This document shows positions 35,922 through 44,212 of a stretch of 64,000 nt of DNA, one piece after another. The notes below the pieces were generated by a model. The model had not been told where the DNA came from, did no database searches, and was given only the letters and a program-made list of their open reading frames with translations. Positions within the stretch are counted from its first letter, which is position 1, and every line of letters begins with the position of its first letter. The stretch spans positions 1-64,000 of the forward strand of contig JAUXUD010000047.1 of NCBI GenBank assembly GCA_030680835.1. Direction: 5' to 3'. The stretch comes from Bacteroidota bacterium (GTDB taxonomy: Bacteria; Bacteroidota; Bacteroidia; UKL13-3). The position numbers and the translations under genes are program-made.

Positions 35922-36994
35922 TTTTGAAGTATGAGTTGGTCTAATATCTGAATATAAATTGCGATGCCTTCTTCCAGTTCATGAAGGAAAATAAATTCAT
36001 CTGCGGTATGCGAACGCAATGAATCTCCCGGTCCTATTTTTATTGAGTTAAAAGGCATCAGTGCCTGATCCGAAGTGGTTGGGGAGCCAAATGTTTCCCT
36101 TCCCATTTTAATTCCTGCTTGCACAAATGGATGGTGAATGGATAGGGCAGAAGGTTTCATTCTGAGGGAGCGGGGGAATACCTGACTTTGTACATTTTCT
36201 TTAATTATAGCAATAATTTCTTCGTGGGTATATGCATCGGTAGTACGCACATCCACAACAAATTTGCAGGTATCCGGAATTACATTATGCTGTGTACCCG
36301 ATTCAATTTGGGTTACATTCATTTTTACTTTACCCAATGTATCAGAAATTTTTGGAAATTGAAATGATTTAAACCAATCGATATCCCGCATTGCGTTATA
36401 GATGGCGTTGCTGCCGGCTTCCCTTGCAGCATGGGCCGCTATTCCCGAACTCACACAATCCAGTACCAGCAACCCTTTTTCGGCAATGGCCATATGCATT
36501 AGGGTGGGCTCTCCCACTATAGCAAAATCAATATTTCCGAGTTCATACAGAATACACGCAATACCATTCTGTCCTGATATTTCTTCCTCTGCGGTAGCTG
36601 CATAAATAAGATTATATGAAAGGTTTTGTTGCTTGTAATAATGCAGAAATACTGCCAGCAAACTAACCAATGAAGCTCCTGCATCATTGGAACCCAATCC
36701 GAATAGTTTACCATCTTTTTCTATGGGTTGAAAAGGATTTAAAGTATACCCCGAATTGGGCTTTACTGTATCATGATGGGAGTTGAGTAATATTAAAGGT
36801 TTTGCAGGATCAAAATATAAATTAACTGCCCAAACATTATTCTCTTTTCTTTTGGATTCAATATCATGGGTAATTAAAAACGACTCAATACAAGATGCTG
36901 TTTTATTTTCTTCTTTACTAAAAGAAGGAATCCTGATTAATTGTTTTAATAAACCGATTGCCGCTGCGTTATGCAATGATGTGTGTGCCTTCAT
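35918..36994 (-). CDS. argE: M20 family N-acyl-ornithine/citrulline deacylase
   Basis: The 358-residue M20 metallopeptidase-fold hydrolase probably removes the N-acyl group in arginine synthesis. Metal ligands appear in NSHHDTV, the catalytic Glu-Glu in ATAEEEISG, and further ligands in VGEPTLMHMA. Because the pathway here carbamoylates acylated ornithine, the natural substrate should be N-acylcitrulline (acetyl or succinyl), not acetylornithine. Its start overlaps argB by 26 bases and its end overlaps argH by 4, so it is firmly within the operon. Confidence 0.85.
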   Translation of the reverse strand: MKAHTSLHNAAAIGLLKQLIRIPSFSKEENKTASCIESFLITHDIESKRKENNVWAVNLYFDPAKPLILLNSHHDTVKPNSGYTLNPFQPIEKDGKLFGLGSNDAGASLVSLLAVFLHYYKQQNLSYNLIYAATAEEEISGQNGIACILYELGNIDFAIVGEPTLMHMAIAEKGLLVLDCVSSGIAAHAAREAGSNAIYNAMRDIDWFKSFQFPKISDTLGKVKMNVTQIESGTQHNVIPDTCKFVVDVRTTDAYTHEEIIAIIKENVQSQVFPRSLRMKPSALSIHHPFVQAGIKMGRETFGSPTTSDQALMPFNSIKIGPGDSLRSHTADEFIFLHELEEGIAIYIQILDQLILQK

Positions 36995-37763
36995 TTTTTT
37001 GTTTGTTTACCAGTTTAATTAATTGTAGTGCATCACCAATCACCACGCTGTTTACTCCATTTTCAATCGCATCAAAAGCATGATCCAATTTAGGTATCAT
37101 TCCTCCGCCTATTACTGAATCTTTTTTTAACTGCAGATAGCTTTGTTTATTGATATAAGGAAATACCGAATTTATATCATCTGTATGTTTCAATACCCCG
37201 TTGTGCTCAAAACAATAAATTAATTTTACCTTATACAGCCTTGATAATGCGATGGCCAAAACCGACGCAATGCAATCTGCATTGGTATTCAGCAATTGTC
37301 CGTTTCCATCATGGGTAATAGGCGCTATAACAGGAATCAGTCCACTTTTTATTAAATTATTGAGTAATTCTATATTAACATTTGAGGGATCCACATCACC
37401 CGCAAAACCATAATCAATGTTTGTTTTTATTCGTTTTGTTGCACGCATTAAATTGGCATCCACACCGGTAAGTCCAATGGCATTGCATTGTTTTGCCTGT
37501 AACAGCGCCACAATTTTTTTATTAATCAAACCTGCATATACCATCGTTACCACTTCCAGTGTATTTGTATCCGTAACGCGTCTGCCGTTTATCAGTTTGG
37601 GTTCAATACCTAACTTACTGCTTAAAGCGCTGGCACATTTGCCTCCTCCATGTACCAGTACAAAGTGTTCATTTAACTCACTCAACTTTTCAATAACTGC
37701 AATTAAAGCATCATCATCATCTATGATGTTACCTCCAATTTTAATGATGTTTAATTTTTTCAT
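36969..37763 (-). CDS. argB: N-acyl-glutamate kinase (acetylglutamate kinase family)
   Basis: ArgB (264 residues) is an amino acid kinase that phosphorylates the gamma-carboxyl of N-acylglutamate. The N-terminal phosphate-binding IKIGGNIID, the VHGGGK loop and the late GGMIPKLDHA block are present. A longer frame begins at 37808, but the ATG at 37763 shares its A with the argF' stop (TAATG) and starts at the family N-terminus. The acyl group could be acetyl or succinyl. Feedback inhibition by arginine cannot be judged; the N-terminal helix of arginine-sensitive enzymes is absent. Confidence 0.92.
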   Translation of the reverse strand: MKKLNIIKIGGNIIDDDDALIAVIEKLSELNEHFVLVHGGGKCASALSSKLGIEPKLINGRRVTDTNTLEVVTMVYAGLINKKIVALLQAKQCNAIGLTGVDANLMRATKRIKTNIDYGFAGDVDPSNVNIELLNNLIKSGLIPVIAPITHDGNGQLLNTNADCIASVLAIALSRLYKVKLIYCFEHNGVLKHTDDINSVFPYINKQSYLQLKKDSVIGGGMIPKLDHAFDAIENGVNSVVIGDALQLIKLVNKQKNEGTHIIA

Positions 37764-38713
37764 TATATATTTTCCAATATTTTTTTCAGTACCGTTTGAG
37801 CGGCCCATAAACGATTATCTGCCTGTTGAAGAATAAGAGAATCCGGACCGTCTATCAATGCATCACTTAATTCCAAATTTCTTCTTACAGGCAAACAATG
37901 CATAATTTTAGCCTGATTTGAAATTTTCAAACGCTCCGGAGTTAAAAACCAGTCTTTATCCGGATGAATTATTTTACCATAATCCTGGTAGGCTGACCAG
38001 TTTTTAACGTACACAAAATCCGCATCTGCTACTGCTTCATTTTGGTCATAACAAATGCGGGCCCCCGTTGTAAATTGTTCGGCCAACTCAAGTTCAGGAG
38101 GATGTGTAATCACAAAATCTACATCCGACCTGCACATCCATTGTGCAAAAGAATTGGGCACTGCCTGAGGCAATGCTTTAATATGAGGTGCCCAGCTTAA
38201 TACAACTTTTGGTTTACGAATTTCTTTCCACTTATCTTTTATCATTATCAAATCGGCAAAACTTTGTAAGGGATGCAGCGTTGCAGACTCCAAACTGATT
38301 ACGGGCACTTTGCAATATCTTATTAACTGAGTTAATAGTTGCTCACTGTAATCTTGTTTGCGGTCTTTTAACAGGGGAAAGCAACGTATTCCAATAATAT
38401 CACAATATTGCCCCATTACTGCAGAGGCATCTTTTATATGTTCAACACCCGACCCATTCATTACCGATCCATCTTCCAGTTCCAATGCCCATCCTTCTTT
38501 ATCAAGATTCATAACCATTACATTCATGCCTAAATTAATAGCGGCCTTTTGGGTACTCAAGCGGGTTCTTAAACTGGGGTTCAAAAAAATTAAACCCAGG
38601 GTTTTGTTATTGCCCAAATGCTTATTTAAATAGGGATTTAGTCTTACTGAAAACGCTTCTTCAACAAGCGCATCTACATCTGTCACATCTTTTATACTGA
38701 TAAATTGTTTCAT
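37763..38713 (-). CDS. argF': N-acetyl/N-succinylornithine carbamoyltransferase
   Basis: The 316-residue transcarbamylase is of the AOTC/SOTC type, which acts on N-acylated ornithine instead of free ornithine. The carbamoyl phosphate loop is SLRTRLSTQ, and the family HPLQSFADL and HCLPVRRN blocks are intact. In the specificity loop (NGSGVEHIKDA) the residue before Glu-His is valine. The acetyl-specific Xanthomonas enzyme has glutamate there and the succinyl-specific Bacteroides enzyme has proline. A small uncharged residue points toward succinylornithine. It overlaps argD by 4 bases and argB by 1. Confidence 0.88.
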   Translation of the reverse strand: MKQFISIKDVTDVDALVEEAFSVRLNPYLNKHLGNNKTLGLIFLNPSLRTRLSTQKAAINLGMNVMVMNLDKEGWALELEDGSVMNGSGVEHIKDASAVMGQYCDIIGIRCFPLLKDRKQDYSEQLLTQLIRYCKVPVISLESATLHPLQSFADLIMIKDKWKEIRKPKVVLSWAPHIKALPQAVPNSFAQWMCRSDVDFVITHPPELELAEQFTTGARICYDQNEAVADADFVYVKNWSAYQDYGKIIHPDKDWFLTPERLKISNQAKIMHCLPVRRNLELSDALIDGPDSLILQQADNRLWAAQTVLKKILENI

Positions 38714-39852
38714 GAAATTGTTTTTTGTGAATGCGTTACTTTTTCAAATGCTTCGAGAAAAATTGCCAGTTCCCTTTGAGTAATATTTAATGCCGGCAAA
38801 ATTCTCAGCGTATTTTTATGGGAAGCCGAACCGGTAAAAATATGATGTTCGAATAAAAGTTTTTTCCTGATTTCATGGCAAGGAAAATCAAATTCTATAC
38901 CTATCATTAATCCTTTACCCCGAACCTCTTTCACAAGTGGATTTTGCTTCAATGCGTGCATCAATTCGTTACCGGATTGTTTTGCCTGTTCAGGCAGGTT
39001 TTCTTTTTTTATCACATCCAATACCGCAATAGCTGCGGCACATGCCAGATAGTTTCCTCCAAAGGTGGTTCCCAATATGCCATGTTTTGCTTTAAATTTT
39101 GGTGAAATTAATACGCCTGCGACCGGAAACCCATTTCCCATTCCCTTGGCTACCGTAATCAGGTCGGGTTTAATATTTGCATACTGATGCGCAAAGAATT
39201 TGCCCGAACGCCCATATCCCGATTGCACTTCATCAACAATCATTATTGCGCCACATGCATTACATAAATTTCTGATCTTTTGCAAAAAGCCGGGTGTTGG
39301 TATATTCACACCGCCTACTCCCTGTATGCCTTCAATAATAACCATCCCAATTTCCTCATTCATAGCCGATTCCAAAACTGCTTCTTCATTTAAGGGCAAG
39401 AATATTACGTTACCGGTTTGATTTACAGGAGCACAAATCTTAGCATCATCGGTTGCCTCAACAGCCAGTGAAGTACGACCATGAAATGAATTGTTAAATG
39501 CTATTATTTTCTTTTTCCCGGTATGAAATGAAGCCAGCTTAAATGCATTTTCATTTGCTTCGGCACCCGAGTTGCATAAAAACAATTCGTATTCGGGATA
39601 ACCCGACTGCTCACCCAATTTATTTGCCAGTTCTTCCTGCAGGGGTATTTTTACTGAATTGGAATAAAAGCCAATCTGCCTTAACTGCTGTTCTATTTTT
39701 TGTATGTAATAAGGATGTGAATGACCTATGGAAATAACCGCATGGCCTCCATATAAATCAAGGTATTGCTGTCCGTTCACATCCCAAAGGTTTGAACCTA
39801 GTGCTTTTACCGGTTCAATATCAAATAATGGATAAACTTCAAATGTTTTCAT
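38710..39852 (-). CDS. argD: N-acyl-ornithine aminotransferase
   Basis: ArgD (380 residues) is a class III pyridoxal phosphate aminotransferase that converts N-acylglutamate semialdehyde to N-acylornithine. Visible are NSGAEANENAFKLA, the FHGRT block, the cofactor aspartate in IVDEVQSGYGRSG, and the Schiff-base lysine in TVAKGMGNGFPV. It lies between argC (3-base gap) and argF' (4-base overlap). Substrate is assigned from the operon; class III aminotransferases are hard to separate by sequence alone. Confidence 0.92.
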   Translation of the reverse strand: MKTFEVYPLFDIEPVKALGSNLWDVNGQQYLDLYGGHAVISIGHSHPYYIQKIEQQLRQIGFYSNSVKIPLQEELANKLGEQSGYPEYELFLCNSGAEANENAFKLASFHTGKKKIIAFNNSFHGRTSLAVEATDDAKICAPVNQTGNVIFLPLNEEAVLESAMNEEIGMVIIEGIQGVGGVNIPTPGFLQKIRNLCNACGAIMIVDEVQSGYGRSGKFFAHQYANIKPDLITVAKGMGNGFPVAGVLISPKFKAKHGILGTTFGGNYLACAAAIAVLDVIKKENLPEQAKQSGNELMHALKQNPLVKEVRGKGLMIGIEFDFPCHEIRKKLLFEHHIFTGSASHKNTLRILPALNITQRELAIFLEAFEKVTHSQKTIS

Positions 39853-39855
39853 CTT

Positions 39856-40830
39856 TTAAAATCCTGTTGCCTTTAATTTTAGTCCTGTGGTTTCTTCAAT
39901 TCCAAAAAGCAAATTCATGTTTTGAACCGCTTGTCCCGATGCACCTTTTAGTAAATTATCAATTGCTGAAGTGATGAGCAACTGATCTCCCTGCTTTTCT
40001 AAATAAAGCAAACACTTATTGGTATTTACCACCTGCTTTAAATCTATCGGAACCCCACTGATATGCACAAACGGATGCGTTGCATAATATTTTTCATACA
40101 ATAGGTTCAGGGCTTCTAACGACAATTCGCTTTTTGTATATAGCGTGGTATAAATACCCCTTGTAAAACATCCACGATTGGGTATAAAATAAATTGCAGG
40201 ACTTATTCTGTTTTGCAATTGCTGAATGCTTTGATGAATCTCTTTGAGATGCTGATGTGTAAAAGTTTTGTAAGCCGATATATTATTATTTCTGTAACTA
40301 AAATGAGAGGTATTGCTAAGTGATTGCCCGGCACCGGTTGAACCGGTTATACCGTTCACATGCACATCATGTTTGAGTAAACGGGCATGAGCCAAAGGCA
40401 AAATGGCCAATTGTATACATGTTGCAAAACAACCCGGATTGGCAATATTTAATTCCCCTTTCTTAATTTCATTTCGGTTCAGCTCCGGTAAACCATAAAC
40501 CCAATGTTTATTTTTTCCGATCCTAAAATCTTCACTCAAATCAATACATTTCACCTGTTTACTGATATTGTTTCCAGCTAAAAATTTTTCCGACTCACCA
40601 TGTCCAACACATAAAAACAGGACATCTATTTCGTTAACGATTGTATTTGTGAATTGCTGATGCGTGTCTCCCAATAAATCGGTATGTACCTGTGACAGCG
40701 CTTTACCGGCATTGCTTTTACTGTGTACAAACACCATTTCAACCAGTGGATGGTTCAATAATACCCTGATTAATTCACCGCCCGTATAGCCTGCTCCTCC
40801 TATGATGCCAACTTTAATTTTCTTTTGCAT
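39856..40830 (-). CDS. argC: N-acyl-gamma-glutamyl-phosphate reductase
   Basis: ArgC (324 residues) reduces N-acylglutamyl phosphate with NADPH. The N-terminal dinucleotide fold GIIGGAGYTGGEL and the catalytic cysteine in ANPGCFATC are clear, as is the later HQHLKEI block with the conserved histidine. It is the shorter Bacteroidota/plant-like form. It overlaps argG by 17 bases and precedes argD by 3 bases. Confidence 0.93.
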   Translation of the reverse strand: MQKKIKVGIIGGAGYTGGELIRVLLNHPLVEMVFVHSKSNAGKALSQVHTDLLGDTHQQFTNTIVNEIDVLFLCVGHGESEKFLAGNNISKQVKCIDLSEDFRIGKNKHWVYGLPELNRNEIKKGELNIANPGCFATCIQLAILPLAHARLLKHDVHVNGITGSTGAGQSLSNTSHFSYRNNNISAYKTFTHQHLKEIHQSIQQLQNRISPAIYFIPNRGCFTRGIYTTLYTKSELSLEALNLLYEKYYATHPFVHISGVPIDLKQVVNTNKCLLYLEKQGDQLLITSAIDNLLKGASGQAVQNMNLLFGIEETTGLKLKATGF

Positions 40831-42031
40831 TTTTCTGGTTCATTAATTTTACCTGCTGATGAATGAAGGTTTGGTTTCCGAAAATTTTTGCAAATCCTTT
40901 TACATCATCCCCGCTCCATGATTTGTTCATCTCTCCATAACTTCCAAAAGTATCCAGCATCAGATCATAAGATGATTCAATGCCAGTGATTGCAAACCGA
41001 TAGGGTTTTAAACTTACAAAAACCGTCCCGCAAACGTGGGCTTGTGTACTTTGCATAAATGCTTCCAGATCGCGCATTACCGGATCAAGATATTGACCCT
41101 CATGCAGCCAGTTTCCGTACCATGCGGCTAACTGGTCTTTCCAGTATAATTGCCATTTTGTTAAAACATGTTTCTCCAAAGTATGATGCGCTTTGATGAT
41201 AATTAAAGGGGCAGCCGCTTCAAACCCTACACGTCCTTTAATGCCAATAATGGTATCGCCTACATGCATATCCCTGCCAATGGCAAATGCTCCGGCCAAC
41301 TCCTGCAAAGCAATAATCGCATCAACAGGATGATCATATATTTTCTCATTGATACCGCGCAGTTCTCCTTGTTCAAAATGAAGGGTAACCTGCACTTCAT
41401 CATTTCTGCTGAGTTTGGTTGGATAAGCTGTTTCGGGCAATTCCTGGAATGAATTCAGGGTTTCTTTACCACCTATGGATGTGCCCCAAAGTCCTTTATT
41501 GATGCTATATTGCGCCTTTTCAAAATCCATTTTAATTCCGTTCAATCTGAGAAAAGCTATCTCATCTTCACGGGACAAATGATGGTCACGGATGGGTGTA
41601 CAAATTGCTATATCCGGAATCATACTATTGAAAATCATATCAAACCTTACCTGGTCATTCCCTGCTCCGGTACTTCCATGAACCACAAAATCTGCATTTA
41701 CTTCTTGGGCATATGCTGCAATGGCAATTGCCTGCACAATACGCTCGGCACTAACCGACAGCGGATAGGTATTGTTTTTCAACACATTTCCATAAACCAA
41801 AAATTTAATTACCTGCTGATAAAAATTTTTTCTCTCATCAAGACAGGTAAAAGAAACAGCTCCCAATTTTTTTGCATGGATTGCCATTTCATTAATTTCT
41901 TCATCGCTAAAAGCCCCTGTATTCACAGTTATTGCATGAACATCTGCACCTTTTATTTTTGAAAGATAAACGGCGCAATAACTTGTATCCAGGCCACCGC
42001 TAAAGGCCAGTATTGTTTTTTTGTTTTTCAT
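40814..42031 (-). CDS. argG: Argininosuccinate synthase
   Basis: ArgG (405 residues) joins citrulline and aspartate using ATP. The ATP-binding PP-loop AFSGGLDTSYC is at the N-terminus. The block VVHGSTGAGNDQVRFD, for citrulline and aspartate binding, is conserved with one substitution: serine in place of the usual cysteine in HGSTGAGNDQ. It follows the GNAT gene by 11 bases and overlaps argC by 17, so it is the second gene of the operon. Confidence 0.93.
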   Translation of the reverse strand: MKNKKTILAFSGGLDTSYCAVYLSKIKGADVHAITVNTGAFSDEEINEMAIHAKKLGAVSFTCLDERKNFYQQVIKFLVYGNVLKNNTYPLSVSAERIVQAIAIAAYAQEVNADFVVHGSTGAGNDQVRFDMIFNSMIPDIAICTPIRDHHLSREDEIAFLRLNGIKMDFEKAQYSINKGLWGTSIGGKETLNSFQELPETAYPTKLSRNDEVQVTLHFEQGELRGINEKIYDHPVDAIIALQELAGAFAIGRDMHVGDTIIGIKGRVGFEAAAPLIIIKAHHTLEKHVLTKWQLYWKDQLAAWYGNWLHEGQYLDPVMRDLEAFMQSTQAHVCGTVFVSLKPYRFAITGIESSYDLMLDTFGSYGEMNKSWSGDDVKGFAKIFGNQTFIHQQVKLMNQKNAKEN

Positions 42032-42042
42032 TTTAACAGCTT

Positions 42043-42588
42043 TTAAATTGTTTTGGGTTCATAAAGCATGGCAGTACACAAACAGTTTTTGCGTTCCTTA
42101 CTGTTAAGTATTTCAAAATTGATGCAGCTTTCACAGCCGTTCCAAAAGGCATCATCTTTGGTAAGTTCAGAATACGTAACCGGATAATAACCCAGTCCTG
42201 AATTAATTTTCATTACAGCCAATCCGGTTGTTAATCCAAATATTTTAGCATGCGGATATTTTGTTCTCGAAAGCTCAAATATTTTTTGTTTGATAAGTTT
42301 TGCCAGTCCGCTTTTACGAAATGGAGGCGCCACGATTAATCCCGAATTGGCCACATATTCACCATGTCCCCAGGTTTCGATATAGCAAAAACCTGCCCAT
42401 TCCTCTTTGTCGGAGAATGCAATTACCGCCTTACCTTCAAGCATTTTTTGCTTTAGATATTCAGCACTTCTTTTGGCAATTCCTGTTCCTCTTGCCCTGG
42501 CCGATTCTGACATTTCATGACAGATTATATCAGCAGTATGATGATGCGACGAATCAGCCACATACACTGTAAATGTATTTGTATCCAT
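42043..42588 (-). CDS. GNAT acyltransferase, probable N-acylglutamate synthase
   Basis: The 181-residue GNAT-fold acyltransferase is the first gene of the arginine operon. The acyl-CoA binding region is visible around the block VAPPFRKSGLAKLIKQKIFE, with the QxxGxA-like pattern reduced to RKSGLA. By position it should do the first step, acylating glutamate. A homologous gene in the arginine locus of Bacteroides thetaiotaomicron has been assigned as an N-succinylglutamate synthase. No argA or argJ of the classical types is in the window. The ATG at 42588 is preferred over 42612. Several cysteines lie near the C-terminus (CESC, CLC) and could bind metal. Confidence 0.75.
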   Translation of the reverse strand: MDTNTFTVYVADSSHHHTADIICHEMSESARARGTGIAKRSAEYLKQKMLEGKAVIAFSDKEEWAGFCYIETWGHGEYVANSGLIVAPPFRKSGLAKLIKQKIFELSRTKYPHAKIFGLTTGLAVMKINSGLGYYPVTYSELTKDDAFWNGCESCINFEILNSKERKNCLCTAMLYEPKTI

Positions 42589-42663
42589 TGATAAATGAAC
42601 AAAATAATGCAAGGCCGGTTTACACCTGACTATGCAATGATTAATAAATTATTAAATTGATTT

Positions 42664-42841
42664 TTTCTGCTGCGTAAGCAGAAATGTATTGATGAACGCG
42701 TTTAGCGATTGATGCCTTGCGGTCTTCGTATAAGTATAAAAACGATTCGTTGCTGAACAGAAAACAAGGCCTTTACCATGCCATTAAGGCTTATGGTTCT
42801 AAGGCTGAGCATTAGCTTGTTTTTTTTCATTTCTAAAGATA
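42664..42841. other. Structured element upstream of the arginine operon
   Basis: A compact hairpin (TTTCTGCT, loop GCGTA, AGCAGAAA) lies at 42664-42684. A long three-part hairpin lies at 42761-42823, with nested stems AAAACAAG/CTTGTTTT, AAGGC/GCCTT and ACCAT/ATGGT plus an inner GCC/GGC. A 7-base inverted repeat, AGAAATG/CATTTCT, encloses most of the element. On the + strand the long hairpin is followed by T8, as in an intrinsic terminator of a small RNA. On the - strand the element would be in the 5' leader of the arginine operon. No known riboswitch or T-box motif was recognised. Confidence 0.5.
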
Positions 42842-43135
42842 TCTGTTGTTTTAATATTTAAACCTTAAAAAATTTGTGGCTGCAAAAGTGATGTTTTAAT
42901 TTAATAATGCAAGAAAAAAAATATTTTGCTAAAAATAATTTATTAAATCCTGATTCTATTTAACCAATTATTTTATAAAATATAAGACCTGAAATCCATA
43001 AGTGAAAATATCAGAAAGCAAATTGTGTTATGCCTGTTTATGATTAGTGATGAAAATGAGAAACAAATGAAATAAATAACGAAACACTAAAATCAAATTA
43101 ATGAGTAAATCTAAAATTGATTCGTTTCTTTGTTA

Positions 43136-43171
43136 CTTTGTAGCACAGGAATGATTCCAGTTGCTACAAAG
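43136..43171. repeat. Inverted repeat downstream of dapA
   Basis: CTTTGTAGC (43136-43144) and GCTACAAAG (43163-43171) pair over 9 bases, with an inner GGAAT/ATTCC stem. The hairpin lies 45 bases past the dapA stop codon. No T tract follows on the - strand, so it is not a typical intrinsic terminator; it could protect the 3' end or stop transcription with a factor. Confidence 0.6.
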
Positions 43172-43216
43172 AAACAAAGGAACTAAGAGGAACAAAATAA
43201 AAAGGCATTTGAAGTA

Positions 43217-44089
43217 TTAATTTCCTATTTCTGCCATGAATCCGATTAATTTTTTTTCTATATCTTTATTAACGGTTGCAAGCGGCAAACGAACCACATT
43301 TTTGCACAATCCCATTTGGCTCAGTACCAATTTAACCCCACCCGGACTGCCATCCAAAAAGATTCCCTTCATCATATTATAGAGTTTATAATGAAGCTGG
43401 CGGGCCTCTTCAAATTTACCATCCAAACCCAAACGCACCATGCTGGTAAATATTTTTGGGTAGGCTTGTGCGATAACAGAAATAACTCCGCTCATGCCCA
43501 TGGCTAAAAAGGGTAAGGTTAAATTATCATCTCCTGATATGATATCAAAGTTGGCAGGTTTTTCGTTGAGCAAGTCCATAAACTGTTCCGGATTTCCACT
43601 GGCTTCTTTAACAGCTGCAAACTTTTCACTGGCGTTTGCAAGCCTTAGCGTGGTTGCTACCGACATATTACTGCCCGTACGTCCGGGAACATTGTATAGA
43701 ATTATAGGTAAAGGAGCCACTTCGGCAATGGCCATATAATGCCGGTAAATGCCTTCCTGGTTGGGTTTATTATAATACGGACTTACCGATAAAATTCCTT
43801 CAAATCCGTTGAAATCAAATCCTTTAATGGTATCGCACAACTCAGTGGTATTGTTCCCTCCTATTCCGGCAATAACGGGTACACGGCCTTTTGCCTGCTC
43901 GGTTATAAAGCGGTAAACCCGTTTCTTTTCTTCATGGGTTAAAGTGGCACTTTCGCCGGTTGTACCCAAAGCTACCAGATATTCCAGTCCCCCATCGATA
44001 CAATGCTCAATAATATTTGACAATGAATCAAAGTCGATGCTGTAATCTGCATTAAACGGGGTTACCAATGCTACTCCTGTGCCTTTCAT
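43217..44089 (-). CDS. dapA: 4-hydroxy-tetrahydrodipicolinate synthase
   Basis: DapA (290 residues) condenses pyruvate and aspartate semialdehyde at the start of the diaminopimelate/lysine pathway. The Schiff-base lysine lies in AVKEASG. The GTTGES loop and the catalytic tyrosine in YNVPGRTG are intact, and length is typical. It is a single gene between the arginine operon (upstream regulatory DNA on its 3' side) and the divergent exonuclease gene. Confidence 0.94.
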   Translation of the reverse strand: MKGTGVALVTPFNADYSIDFDSLSNIIEHCIDGGLEYLVALGTTGESATLTHEEKKRVYRFITEQAKGRVPVIAGIGGNNTTELCDTIKGFDFNGFEGILSVSPYYNKPNQEGIYRHYMAIAEVAPLPIILYNVPGRTGSNMSVATTLRLANASEKFAAVKEASGNPEQFMDLLNEKPANFDIISGDDNLTLPFLAMGMSGVISVIAQAYPKIFTSMVRLGLDGKFEEARQLHYKLYNMMKGIFLDGSPGGVKLVLSQMGLCKNVVRLPLATVNKDIEKKLIGFMAEIGN

Positions 44090-44212
44090 ACTTAAAAATT
44101 TATGTGCAATATTAATTTTTTAGAACCGCATTTGTACATTTCGGATTACTAAATGATAAAAAGTTAATAATTTGAAGCCGCAGGTTTATCAGAACTGTAT
44201 ATTTTTGCCATC

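Larger units (their letters stand above)
42613..43216. other. Intergenic region between dapA and the arginine operon
   Basis: These 604 bases hold no convincing protein gene. The part at 42664-42841 carries two strong hairpins and is described separately. The part at 42860-43120 is AT-rich without recognised signals. An inverted repeat lies at 43136-43171. The promoter of the arginine operon must lie here, but no full consensus match is visible on the - strand; TATCTTTA at 42834-42841 is the best -7 candidate and lacks a TTTG partner. No argR gene is present. Confidence 0.5.

Noticed and set aside
42690-42829. Short frames in the element upstream of the arginine operon as a protein gene
   Set aside because: All three frames are open for about 40 codons but none has both a start and family similarity; a leader peptide is possible but not supported enough to call a gene.
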